Positions 1 through 8,402 of a stretch of DNA of 64,000 nt are shown one piece after another. The first letter of the stretch is position 1, and each line of letters starts with the position of its first letter. The DNA comes from an uncultured Gammaproteobacteria bacterium. Its GTDB lineage: Bacteria; Pseudomonadota; Gammaproteobacteria; Arenicellales; Poriferihabitantaceae. The stretch spans positions 62,001 through 126,000 of the forward strand of contig CAMYNW010000001.1 of NCBI GenBank assembly GCA_947259885.1, given 5' to 3'. The notes under the pieces were generated by a model. The model was not told the DNA's origin, did no database searches, and saw nothing but the letters and a program-made list of their open reading frames with translations. The translations under genes were made by a program, and so were the position numbers.

Positions 1-238
1 CCAGCGTTTCATTGACTTCAACTATAGTACCTGAAACGGGCGATTTTACTTCTCCGGCGGCCTTTACAGATTCTACCACTGCAGTGTCTTCACCCTGATC
101 AACCTCCCGGTCGACCTCGGGGAGCTCGACGAAAACCACTTCGCCAAGTTGCTGCTGGGCAAAATCAGTGATCCCTACAACCAGCAGATCACCATCCGGT
201 CGTGCCCACTCATGGTCGTCTGTGTATTTCATATTCAT
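1..238 (-). CDS. gcvH: Glycine cleavage system H protein (partial, N-terminal part)
   Basis: Lipoyl carrier protein of the glycine cleavage complex, which moves the aminomethyl group from the P to the T and L proteins while glycine is broken down to CO2, ammonia and methylene-tetrahydrofolate. Only the first 79 residues are inside the window; the gene runs off the left edge. The start is ATG at 236-238 on the minus strand, with GGAG (248-251) nine bases upstream. The sequence opens [13 protein letters not shown] and contains the lipoylation motif ESVKAAGE with the modified lysine at about residue 59. It lies about 100 bp downstream of gcvT on the same strand, as expected for a gcvT-gcvH(-gcvP) operon. 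No glycine riboswitch was seen in the gap. The assignment is very secure. Confidence 0.96.
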   Translation of the reverse strand, partial: MNMKYTDDHEWARPDGDLLVVGITDFAQQQLGEVVFVELPEVDREVDQGEDTAVVESVKAAGEVKSPVSGTIVEVNETL

Positions 239-341
239 GGATAATTTCTCCAATTATTAGTCTGTTAATAATACTATTTCGCCTTTACAAATGACTCCAA
301 TAAAACAATCAAATCTCTTGGTCGCATTCTGCTCGGAGTGA

Positions 342-1472
342 TCAACGCGCATATTGATGTGATACAAAGGGTAGGGTTGTTACGGAGACGGGTAAAAGTT
401 TTCCACGGACTTCTGCCTGCAATAAAGTGTCCGCTGCTGACAGGGCGGTGTTGACGTAACCCATGCTGATTGGATGTCCGAGGGATGGACTGAAACCGCC
501 GCTGGTGATACTGCCGACAGGGTTGCTATTTTGATCAAATAATTGAGTACCGGTTCGCATAGGGGCACGACCCTCGGGAAGCAGACCCACTAGTTTTCGC
601 TTCGTTCCCTGAAGAATTTGATCAAGGATGATATCGGCCCCAGGGAAACCTCCTTCCCGCGCACCGCCGGCACGTCTTGGTGGTGAAATTGCCCATTTAA
701 GGCCAGCTTCGATAGGTGTAGTCTCGGAATCAAGGTCCTGGCCATATAGGCAAAGCCCCGCCTCCATGCGCAGCGAATCCCTGGCACCGAGCCCCGCAAG
801 ATCCACTGAATCATGGTCCAGAAAGGCTTTTGCTAGATTGGGTGCATGTTCCGCTGCTAACGATATTTCGAAGCCGTCCTCACCGCTATAACCTGACCTC
901 GATACCATACAGGGGAAACCCGCTAACTCGAGATTCTGCACATCCATGAACTTCATTCGATTAATATTTTGATCCGGCTGGCTGACAGATTTTGATAATA
1001 CATCAGCGGCTTCTGGCCCTTGTAGCGCGATGAGGGCAAGATTTTCCATCATCTCGAATTGTAATGTGTTGCCAAGTTCGCTCTTCAACAGGGCCAGGTC
1101 TTGGTGCTTGCAGGCTGCATTAACTATCAGTACAAAATGATCACCCCGATTAATCACCATCAGGTCGTCCAAAATACCACCCTGGGGGTTCAAGAGCAGT
1201 CCATACTTTTGTCTGCCAGCAGCCAGTCCGACTAAATCCGCGGGAATCTGATTCTCAAGTTGAGCCGCAATATCCTCTCCGACAACACGAATCTGTCCCA
1301 TGTGCGAAACATCAAACAACCCGGCCTTGGAACGGGTGTGTAAATGCTCTTTGATAATCCCCGGCGCATAGTGCACCGGCATTTCGTAGCCGGCAAATTG
1401 AACAAGTTTTGCCTGATGATCCTGATGCAGCGAATGCAGAGGAGTAGTTTGCAGCGGGTAATGTTCGGCCAT
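342..1472 (-). CDS. gcvT: Aminomethyltransferase (glycine cleavage T protein)
   Basis: Tetrahydrofolate-dependent T protein. It releases ammonia from the aminomethyl-lipoyl H protein and passes the one-carbon unit to tetrahydrofolate. At 376 residues it is of normal family length. The N-terminal folate-binding fold begins with HSLHQDHQAKLVQFAGYEMP and continues with the family motif GLFDVSHMGQ near residue 52. SGYSGEDGFE (about residues 193-202) and GLGARDSLRMEAGLCLYG (about 227-244) are the central signatures, and the C-terminal barrel carries GSITSGGFSPSLG. The ATG at 1470-1472 has only a close GGGAG upstream. The preceding 120 bp (1473-1593) are very AT-rich and probably hold the promoter. 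I found no glycine-riboswitch-like structure there. It is followed on the same strand by gcvH. Confidence 0.96.
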   Translation of the reverse strand: MAEHYPLQTTPLHSLHQDHQAKLVQFAGYEMPVHYAPGIIKEHLHTRSKAGLFDVSHMGQIRVVGEDIAAQLENQIPADLVGLAAGRQKYGLLLNPQGGILDDLMVINRGDHFVLIVNAACKHQDLALLKSELGNTLQFEMMENLALIALQGPEAADVLSKSVSQPDQNINRMKFMDVQNLELAGFPCMVSRSGYSGEDGFEISLAAEHAPNLAKAFLDHDSVDLAGLGARDSLRMEAGLCLYGQDLDSETTPIEAGLKWAISPPRRAGGAREGGFPGADIILDQILQGTKRKLVGLLPEGRAPMRTGTQLFDQNSNPVGSITSGGFSPSLGHPISMGYVNTALSAADTLLQAEVRGKLLPVSVTTLPFVSHQYAR

Positions 1473-1593
1473 GCTCCCGGTCCGGTTTCTATATTAAGAC
1501 AGAGAAGGTATGATAGTTGGTTTTTAACTATAATAATAATTAATTAATATAATCTATTTATTTAGAATACAAATGCATAAATATTGCCTGAGT

Positions 1594-2514
1594 TTATGAG
1601 CCGGTTTCACGATATTTTTCGCATTTTGACAGAAAGGTCTGGGTACTAACCGGCATCGGAACTCGAACATTTGCAATCCAGGTGATCAGGTTTCTGCCGT
1701 TTCTCAGTAAATTTGTGCCGCGTTTTATATGTCGCTCAAGTTCAGCGCTAGCGCCCCGCGGAATCACCGCCATGAACTCAATCAACTTCTCTCCATCCGC
1801 GACAAACTCCGGCCACACCTGGTAGTAACTTGAGTCGCTGCGCAAAATTTCACATTCTCGTTTGGCGACTTCAATAAAGTCATCAATGAGGGGGGGTATT
1901 TCATCAAAACACGGATGAATGCTCAGTGTTTGTTTAAGTGACTCACCAATGCAGTCAATTTCTTTCATTGCTTGCGCAATCTTACGATATCGACTGGTGT
2001 AATAATCTGCGATCGGCATGGTGAAGACTTTAACCGGCTCACCCCAGAGTTCATCCACTCCTTCTTCGCCACTATGATGGAGCACGTTCTCACTCAATTC
2101 CAGCGCTTCAGAAAAACAAACAGAGCATTGTTTCATCAACGCATTATCTCGAGTGATTTTTATTCCGCGTTGCTCTAGGTCGACGATGGTTGTAAATATA
2201 TCGGTTGCACGATTAAATAGTGCGCCCGCTAGCATAGCGGCATTAACACGTTTTCTGCGAGGGTTCGTTTCCTTTTCAAAAGCTTCGCGAGCAAGCTCAA
2301 GTTTATCTCCAGGTGTGTTGATGCCAGCTTCCGTGTGGTGAAAAGTTCGTTTGGTCAGCGCATCGATAAGGCGCTTCTTTTCCGCCAGAGATTCGACCGG
2401 GGGCTGATAGTAACGGATCCAGTACCCATCATAAAAAATATGCGATACCTGGTCGATATCTTGCACTGTACCGTTTTCCGGATACGGGTGATTGCTCGCA
2501 GCTTCAGGATTCAT
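1594..2514 (-). CDS. Uncharacterised 306-aa protein
   Basis: I do not recognise this protein as a member of a named family. It is soluble-looking (no signal peptide, no membrane segment), acidic to neutral, and mostly predicted helical by eye. Striking blocks include FYDGYWIRYYQPP (residues 27-39), LTKRTFHHTEAGINTPG (about 53-69), KRVNAAMLAGALFNRATDIF (about 90-109), LWGEPVKVFTMPIADYYTSR (about 156-175) and SYYQVWPEFVADGEK (about 228-242). The density of aromatic residues and of polar residues such as H, E and N in these blocks resembles a conserved active or ligand-binding site rather than a structural filler. The ATG at 2512-2514 is the first start. It lies between gcvT and the spuC-type aminotransferase on the same strand, 179 bp downstream of the latter, so a role connected with amine or one-carbon metabolism is possible but only inferred. 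Confidence 0.8.
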   Translation of the reverse strand: MNPEAASNHPYPENGTVQDIDQVSHIFYDGYWIRYYQPPVESLAEKKRLIDALTKRTFHHTEAGINTPGDKLELAREAFEKETNPRRKRVNAAMLAGALFNRATDIFTTIVDLEQRGIKITRDNALMKQCSVCFSEALELSENVLHHSGEEGVDELWGEPVKVFTMPIADYYTSRYRKIAQAMKEIDCIGESLKQTLSIHPCFDEIPPLIDDFIEVAKRECEILRSDSSYYQVWPEFVADGEKLIEFMAVIPRGASAELERHIKRGTNLLRNGRNLITWIANVRVPMPVSTQTFLSKCEKYRETGS

Positions 2515-2693
2515 GTTGGTGCTTGTTACTGCCTGTGGGAAGTGGGCAGGATTCTAGGTCGTGGAAAAGAGGAGTTCAATGCCATATCCACCATTTGTCG
2601 CCAGTGCGTAATTGGGTTTTTACAGTGGACAAACTATCAGTGCAATTGAGAAGTCTTGCCTGGGAATGGTCACGTATAGAAGGTTTACAAGCT

Positions 2694-4061
2694 CTAATGA
2701 CCTTTCAAGGAGGTATAAGCCTGATCGAGGCTCAATCCTATTTTTTCCACCATTTCATCAACTTGCGGTCTCGAAATAATTAATGGTGGGCACATGATCA
2801 TGGCATCTCCGACGGCGCGCATAATTAAACCATTATCTGCACAGGCGTCACGACAGGCCACACCAGCTGCGCCATCTTCGTCAAAGCGTTCTTTAGTATC
2901 CTTATCTTTAACCAGTTCCAATGCGCCTAGAAACCCCTTGGTTCGGGCTTCGCCCACTAACGGGTGATCTGCTAAGCATAGGAACTTGTGGTGCAAATAG
3001 GTCATTACATTATCTCGCGCATTTTCGATGATGCGCTCGTCACGCAGAATTTGAACATTTCGAAGTGCAACTGCACAGGCGACTGGATGCCCGGAGTATG
3101 TATAACCATGGGTGAATTCTTTACCCTCGCGGTCTACTATTTCAGCAACTCGGTCTGAAATCATCACGGCCCCGATGGGTTGGTAGCCAGACGAGAGTCC
3201 TTTGGCCATTGTCATGACATCGGCTTCGATATGGTAGGTGTCGGACCCGAACCATTCGCCGGTGCGCCCAAACCCACATATCACCTCATCCGCCACCATT
3301 AGGATGTCATATTTTTTGCAGATTCTTTGAATTTCAGGCCAGTAACTTTCGGGTGGAACAATTACGCCTCCTGCACCCTGGATGGGCTCACCAATAAAGG
3401 CTGCCACTCGATCAGCACCAAGCTCGATTATTTTCTCCTCGAGTGACTGTGCGGCATGTTCGCCAAACTCTTCGGGCGTCATATCACCGCCTTCGCGATA
3501 GTAATAAGGTTGTTCTATATGTTCGATGTCCGGAATTGGCATTCCGCCGATTGCGTGCATAGCCTGCATGCCGCCCAGGCTCGCGCCGGCCATGGTGCTC
3601 CCATGGTACGCATTCTTGCGACTGATAATGACACTGCGCTGCGGTTGCTCGTTGAGCTGCCAGTAATAACGTACCAAGCGCACCACCGTATCATTGCCAT
3701 CAGAGCCGGAACATCCAAAGAATACCCGTTTGAATTGCGCTGGCGTGACTTCAGCCAAAATCTCAGCTAGTTCTATTGCAGGCACGTGGGCGGATTGAAA
3801 GAAGCTATTGTAGTAGGGCAATTGCTCCATCTGTATTTTTGCCACTTCCGCTAGTTCCGTTCGTCCATAGCCGATATTGACGCACCATAAGCCAGCCATG
3901 CCGTCCAAGTACTTTTTACCGTCAGAATCATAGATGTAAACATTGTCCGCGCCAGTAATAATGCGTGCACCGCGTCGGTGCATATCGTGGTGGTCAGTAA
4001 ACGGATGCACATGATGCTTGGCGTCGAGCGCCCTAAGTTCAGCGGTGTTGTATGATTCCAT
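2694..4061 (-). CDS. spuC: Class III aminotransferase, putrescine-pyruvate type (SpuC-like)
   Basis: Pyridoxal-phosphate enzyme of the omega-aminotransferase group. SpuC family members transfer an amino group from putrescine (or other diamines and aminoaldehydes) to pyruvate. The 455 residues are the normal length. The aromatic substrate region YLDGMAGLWCVNIGYGRTEL (about 51-70), the phosphate-cup segment GCSGSDGND (116-124), the AYHGST motif (151-156), VADEVICGFGRTG (256-268, Asp258 for the pyridine nitrogen) and the Schiff-base lysine in TMAKGLSSG (Lys287) are all present. The phosphate cup reads GSDGND rather than the commoner GSEAND. It is on the same strand as the gamma-glutamylputrescine synthetase gene (5526-6908), separated from it by two plus-strand genes. 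Substrate range is inferred from family resemblance and from the neighbourhood. Confidence 0.88.
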   Translation of the reverse strand: MESYNTAELRALDAKHHVHPFTDHHDMHRRGARIITGADNVYIYDSDGKKYLDGMAGLWCVNIGYGRTELAEVAKIQMEQLPYYNSFFQSAHVPAIELAEILAEVTPAQFKRVFFGCSGSDGNDTVVRLVRYYWQLNEQPQRSVIISRKNAYHGSTMAGASLGGMQAMHAIGGMPIPDIEHIEQPYYYREGGDMTPEEFGEHAAQSLEEKIIELGADRVAAFIGEPIQGAGGVIVPPESYWPEIQRICKKYDILMVADEVICGFGRTGEWFGSDTYHIEADVMTMAKGLSSGYQPIGAVMISDRVAEIVDREGKEFTHGYTYSGHPVACAVALRNVQILRDERIIENARDNVMTYLHHKFLCLADHPLVGEARTKGFLGALELVKDKDTKERFDEDGAAGVACRDACADNGLIMRAVGDAMIMCPPLIISRPQVDEMVEKIGLSLDQAYTSLKGH

Positions 4062-4184
4062 CGGGTTCTCCGGATGCGGCTACTAGTTTGAGTTTGGATG
4101 GTAACGGAGCCAGTGGGTCAACACAATGAATTGACTCGCTGCCAGAATCCAATTGGGGTACGATAACGGCGTAATTTTAATAAA

Positions 4185-4754
4185 ATGAATGTGGCTAATA
4201 CTGATAAAGATTCTGATGACACTATGATAAAGCCGGTGACAGATGTCGCCTTGGATCAGTGCAAACTAGGGCGCCAGTCTGAACTTCTTGCATTTAGCAG
4301 TCGCGAAGAGGCGTGCAGGTTGTTAACCACCATGATCGATCAGGCGAGCCATCAGGTAGTTTATTTTGGTCGGTCTCTGAATTCCGGGCTGTTGGGAGAC
4401 AGCGCGGTGTTGAATAGTATCAGCGCCCTAATGCTCCGAAACCGTTCGGCGCAGGTGAAAACATTGGTAAATCACAGCTATGATCTGGTTCAGTCTGGGC
4501 ATCGGCTGGTCGAATTGTTGCGACATTTCATGCCAGCCGTGGAGTGCAGGATTAGAAGGATCCAATCCAATAGTTTTGAAGGGACTTGCGTGATGGTAGA
4601 TAAGACTGGCTACCTATACCTTCCTGACTCAGAGCGTATCCGAGGGTCTGCAAGTTTTAATGGTATCGGTACAGCAGACAAACTTTATGATGTGTTTGAC
4701 AACGAGTGGCAAGTAGCGGAACCCGATCCGGAAATCCGGCCACTTGTCATTTGA
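4185..4754 (+). CDS. DUF7931-like protein
   Basis: A 189-residue protein with no signal peptide. From about residue 38 on it resembles the DUF7931 domain, a phospholipase-D-like fold that in pseudomonads is often attached to acetyltransferase-type proteins. The shared landmarks are SGHRLVELLRHFMP (about 103-116), the block VMVDKTGYLYLP (about 136-147) and the C-terminal DNEWQVAEPDPEIRPL. No HKD motif typical of active phospholipase D enzymes is visible, so catalytic activity is doubtful. The first 37 residues are polar and probably disordered. The start is uncertain: no good ribosome-binding site precedes the ATG at 4185, and an in-frame ATG at 4224 is an alternative. It is divergent from spuC, with 123 bp between them. 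Family assignment is from memory of the motif pattern; function unknown. Confidence 0.72.
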   Translation: MNVANTDKDSDDTMIKPVTDVALDQCKLGRQSELLAFSSREEACRLLTTMIDQASHQVVYFGRSLNSGLLGDSAVLNSISALMLRNRSAQVKTLVNHSYDLVQSGHRLVELLRHFMPAVECRIRRIQSNSFEGTCVMVDKTGYLYLPDSERIRGSASFNGIGTADKLYDVFDNEWQVAEPDPEIRPLVI

Positions 4755-5013
4755 TAGGATTTGGCTTCCTACCGTGGCGAGCTGAAGTCTGCTCGTAAGC
4801 GATTCCTTGATCACCTGTACTATGATAACTTCTAACCCAATCGGAGCGTGAGATATCAAGCTCGAGGAGCGGCTCTGGGGGCGCCGACAATTTTTTTAAT
4901 TAATCAGTGCTTTTTATCTTTGCCTCAGCATCCTGTTAGGGATGTGACCGTCAGCTCTATCTGAAATACTGGCTAGTGGAGAAAACTGAGACTGGTTACA
5001 GGAACTTGTTAAC

Positions 5014-5418
5014 GTGATTCAAAGATACTCGGTGAAGATTTTTAATGACAGCTTTGAACGCTGTAGCCGTGATCCAGCATTTCTCGAACGGTTTTATGAG
5101 GTTTTCATTTCGAGTAATGATGAAGTGCGGGAAAAATTTAAGAATACCGATATGGAAAGTCAAAAAGGAGTGCTGCGGATTTCGCTGTCATATATGATGC
5201 TGGCACATCAAACTCCTAATGTTTTGGACAAGCTGGCATTGCGGCACAATACGCATAATCTCGATATCAAACCGCATCTGTATTCAACATGGTTGGATAG
5301 TATGGTGCACGCAGTCAAACTTACCGATCTTGAGTTCGATGATGGTGTCGAGCAGGCTTGGCGGGAAATGATGCAGCCCGGTATCGACTATATAATCAGT
5401 AAATACGATGACGTATAA
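5014..5418 (+). CDS. Small globin-domain protein
   Basis: A 134-residue single-domain globin-like protein. It starts with GTG at 5014, eight bases after GGAAC. The pattern fits a haem globin: a conserved Phe in REKFKNTD (Phe42, CD1-like), a likely proximal histidine in KLALRHNTH (His78, F8-like) followed by KPHLYSTWLDSM, and a tryptophan in the H-helix region (EQAWREMM). The likely E7 position is Gln50 or Lys51, closer to sensor or bacterial single-domain globins than to oxygen carriers; this is inference from a hand alignment. No sensor output domain is fused. It sits between the DUF7931 gene and the minus-strand glutamine synthetase-like gene. Binding of O2, NO or haem is not demonstrated by the sequence alone. 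Confidence 0.8.
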   Translation: MIQRYSVKIFNDSFERCSRDPAFLERFYEVFISSNDEVREKFKNTDMESQKGVLRISLSYMMLAHQTPNVLDKLALRHNTHNLDIKPHLYSTWLDSMVHAVKLTDLEFDDGVEQAWREMMQPGIDYIISKYDDV

Positions 5419-5525
5419 AGACTGGTTAATCAGACTAGGTCAGCTAAAGCTTCAGAACAGTTTCGGATCGTATTGATCTTTTGATTTAAAGCTGATGTGC
5501 ATAGAGCTTCATTAGTAGTCTCTGG

Positions 5526-6908
5526 TTAAACGTTTAACAGCAGATGTTCACGCTCCCAGGCACTGATGACGTTCAGGAAGGTATCGTATTCGTGGTGCTT
5601 GATACTTGCGTAAAGCTGCACGAATCGGTCACCAAAAATCTGCCTCAGTGGTTTACATTCCAGCAGTTCATCAACTGCCTCTTTAAGAGTATGTGGTAAT
5701 GTAGTCTCGTGAGAATAGGCGTTTTCCTTTACAGGTTTTCCTGGTTTGACCTGTTCAATCATGCCAAGATACCCGCAGGCAAGTGATGCAGCAATGGCGA
5801 GGTACGGATTGACGTCCGCGCCAGCGATTCGGTTCTCTACCCGGCGCGCTTCAGGGTGTGACACAGGTACACGCAGTCCAGCGGTGCGGTTGTCGTAGCC
5901 CCACTCAATATTCACCGGAGTGCCAAACTCGTCAGGTGCCAATCGCCGGTATGAATTAACGTTTGGCGCGATCAGAGCCATCGCTGCTGGCAAGTATTTC
6001 TGAAGCCCCCCTATGTACCAGCGAAACAGTTGGCTTTCGTTTCCCCGAGTATTATTAAAGGCATTTTTGCCGGTTTTTCGATCCAGAATACTCTGGTGGA
6101 TATGCATTGCACTACCAGGCTGACGCTCCATCGGCGCGGCCATAAACGTTCCGTAAATCTGATGGCGCATGGCGACTGCACGAAGACCTCTCTTAAAGAG
6201 GAAAACCTGGTCTGCCAGGTCCATCGCATTTCCATGTAGCAAATTGATTTCCATCTGTGCAGCGCCGGATTCGTGAATTAGGGTCTCGATTCCAATCTCC
6301 TGAATTTCGCAATAATCGTAAAGATCCTCAAACAACGGATCAAATTCATTGACGGCATCGATACTGTAAGCTTGGCGACCACTTTCGGCGCGACCAGATC
6401 TGCCTACTGGTGGTTCCAGGGGATAATCAGCGTCGGTATTGGGTTTGACCAGATAAAACTCGACTTCGGGTGCGACAACGGGTTCCCAACCTTTTTTGCG
6501 ATACAGATCGAGTACTTTTCTGAGAACCTGCCGTGGCGCAATGTCCACAGGCTCGTCATTAAAGTAGTAGCAATCGTGAATAATCACCGCAGTAGGATCG
6601 TTGGCAAAAGGCACTGCTCGGACGGTGCCAGGATCTGGCAACAGATAAATGTCGCCGTCGGTTTCACCCAAAACATTCCATTGCGACGGATAATCCCCGT
6701 CGACGGTCTGCGCAAATATGGTTTCAGGCAATCGCAGACCTACCTCCTCCTGGTATTTCTTCGCGGGTAATATTTTGCCTTTAGCAACGCCGGTCATGTC
6801 CGGCACTACCGCTTCAATTTCTTCGATATTGTTATCATCCAGCCAGGTTCGTAGCTTACCGGGTAGTTTGACCTGGGGCGCGGATTCCCGTGATCTGGTT
6901 TTAGCCAT
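5526..6908 (-). CDS. puuA: Gamma-glutamylputrescine synthetase (glutamine synthetase family)
   Basis: ATP-dependent ligase of the glutamine synthetase fold that joins glutamate to putrescine (PuuA/SpuI group) as the first step of gamma-glutamylated putrescine catabolism. The 460 residues carry the N-terminal beta-grasp domain, with VVPDMTGVAKGKILPA near residue 34, and the catalytic domain with the metal-ligand segment APEVEFYL. The C-terminal part has the ATP-site stretch SYRRLAPDEFGTPVNIEWG and the arginine-rich block NRTAGLRVP. The ATG at 6906-6908 fits homologues. It is divergent from the FAD oxidoreductase at 6979, with 70 bp in between that must hold both promoters. The specificity for putrescine rather than another amine is inferred from these neighbours (PuuB-like oxidase, SpuC). 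Confidence 0.88.
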   Translation of the reverse strand: MAKTRSRESAPQVKLPGKLRTWLDDNNIEEIEAVVPDMTGVAKGKILPAKKYQEEVGLRLPETIFAQTVDGDYPSQWNVLGETDGDIYLLPDPGTVRAVPFANDPTAVIIHDCYYFNDEPVDIAPRQVLRKVLDLYRKKGWEPVVAPEVEFYLVKPNTDADYPLEPPVGRSGRAESGRQAYSIDAVNEFDPLFEDLYDYCEIQEIGIETLIHESGAAQMEINLLHGNAMDLADQVFLFKRGLRAVAMRHQIYGTFMAAPMERQPGSAMHIHQSILDRKTGKNAFNNTRGNESQLFRWYIGGLQKYLPAAMALIAPNVNSYRRLAPDEFGTPVNIEWGYDNRTAGLRVPVSHPEARRVENRIAGADVNPYLAIAASLACGYLGMIEQVKPGKPVKENAYSHETTLPHTLKEAVDELLECKPLRQIFGDRFVQLYASIKHHEYDTFLNVISAWEREHLLLNV

Positions 6909-6978
6909 AAGTGGTTGTAGTAGGTTCTTGGGAGCGGCTATGATAATCGCTTTAGGTCTCTAATTGTAAATTCGGGGT

Positions 6979-8274
6979 GTGAAGGTGGATCGATATGATC
7001 GCAAAACAGCTGAGTCTTATTATGAAGCTAGCAAGAACTGGCAGATAGAAGCGCCCGAGCTTCGTGGTCATCAACAGGCCGATGTTGTCGTCATCGGTGG
7101 CGGTTTAACAGGGGCTTCGACGGCGCTATGTTTGGCCGAGCGTGGAGTGTCGGTTGCGCTGTTAGAATCACGCCATTTTGGCTGGGGCGCTTCGGGCCGC
7201 AGTGGTGGGCAAATAATCTCAGGCTATGCGGCGGAACAATCTACCCTGGAGAAATTGGTTGGTGTGGAAACCGCGAGAGAACTATGGGATCACTCGATCG
7301 CTGCGGTTGAATTTACACGCAGTCGCATACAACGGCACAACATAAAGTGTGATTTTGAGCAGGGGTATCTTCACGTAGGCGTAAAACAGCGCCACGCTGC
7401 CGAGCTCAACGCATGGGCTGAACATATGGACAAAGTTTATGGCCATTCGATTCTCGAATATCATGATAAAAGCCAGCTCGCAGAAATCTTAGGATCGGAC
7501 ATGTACGTTGGTGGAGTATCTGATCCGGGAAGCGGTCATCTACACCCTCTCAATTACAGTCTGGGTGTTGCTCGGGCCGCCGGCGATGCTGGTGCTGTGC
7601 TATACCAAAATTCCCCCGTCCTAAGAGTTGAGAAGCTTGGTTCCAGTTCGCAGGTGCATACCGAACAGGGCTCAATCCGTTGCGATAGCGTAGTGTATGC
7701 CTGCAATGCCTATCTTGACAGATTAAACAAGGACCTCCAGAGCACGATCATGCCGGTAGGAACCTATATAGTGGCCACAGAACCCCTTGGAGAAAGCACG
7801 GCATGCAGTTTGATATCAAATAATGCGGCAGTTTCCGATACCAACTTTGTGCTCGACTACTATCGTTTGTCCTCCGACCATAGATTGTTATTTGGCGGCC
7901 GCGTAAGCTATTCGACTTTAGAGCCACGCCAACTAAGTGCCTCGCTGGAAAAGCGAATGTTACGGGTGTTCCCCCAGCTTGCTGGCACGCGTATTGAGTT
8001 TTCCTGGGGGGGATTTGTTGCCATTACTCGGAATCGTGCACCCCATATAGGACGACTTGCTGATAACCATTTTTTTGCTCAGGGTTTCTCCGGTCATGGC
8101 ATGGCACTTACGGGTTACATCGGTTCTTTATTAGCACAGGCTGTCATCGGTGAGCAGGACCAACTAGATTGCTTCGAGCAGATTCCCCATAAATCTTTTC
8201 CTGGTGGCCCCGCGATGCGAATGCCGGCTTTAGTCGTCGCAATGGCCTATCATCGGATGCTTGATCATCTTTGA
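6979..8274 (+). CDS. puuB: FAD-dependent gamma-glutamylputrescine oxidase-like protein
   Basis: DAO-family flavoprotein oxidase of 431 residues. The GTG start at 6979 gives an N-terminus similar to PuuB, whose short leader SYYEASKNW precedes the FAD-binding fold. The dinucleotide-binding motif is VVVIGGGLTGASTALCLAE (about residues 35-53), followed by LESRHFGWGASGRSGGQI, where the flavin is typically attached or held. The C-terminal flavin contact reads FFAQGFSGHGMALTGYIG. The expected reaction is oxidative deamination of gamma-glutamylputrescine to the aminobutyraldehyde derivative with H2O2 release. It is divergent from puuA. No aldehyde dehydrogenase (PuuC) or gamma-glutamyl-GABA hydrolase (PuuD) gene is in this window, so the pathway must be completed elsewhere. 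Confidence 0.85.
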   Translation: MKVDRYDRKTAESYYEASKNWQIEAPELRGHQQADVVVIGGGLTGASTALCLAERGVSVALLESRHFGWGASGRSGGQIISGYAAEQSTLEKLVGVETARELWDHSIAAVEFTRSRIQRHNIKCDFEQGYLHVGVKQRHAAELNAWAEHMDKVYGHSILEYHDKSQLAEILGSDMYVGGVSDPGSGHLHPLNYSLGVARAAGDAGAVLYQNSPVLRVEKLGSSSQVHTEQGSIRCDSVVYACNAYLDRLNKDLQSTIMPVGTYIVATEPLGESTACSLISNNAAVSDTNFVLDYYRLSSDHRLLFGGRVSYSTLEPRQLSASLEKRMLRVFPQLAGTRIEFSWGGFVAITRNRAPHIGRLADNHFFAQGFSGHGMALTGYIGSLLAQAVIGEQDQLDCFEQIPHKSFPGGPAMRMPALVVAMAYHRMLDHL

Positions 8275-8402
8275 CGGTGGTCGACATGGCATGATTGATA
8301 TCAGTAACTTGCTCCTGGTCGAGACATTCAATTTCAATTCCCGGTTTTTCGATGGGTTTAAAACCACTGCAACATTAAAACTATCTAGGCAGGAATTACG
8401 AG

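Noticed and set aside
1473..1593. Possible glycine riboswitch upstream of gcvT
   Set aside because: The region is a plain AT-rich stretch of 120 bp without the paired GGAGA-type aptamer cores; a weak ATAGTT/AACTAT hairpin only.
4870..4900. Possible terminator (CGGC/GCCG stem followed by seven T) before the globin gene
   Set aside because: The stem is only four base pairs with a nine-base loop and an ACAA gap before the T run; too weak to call.
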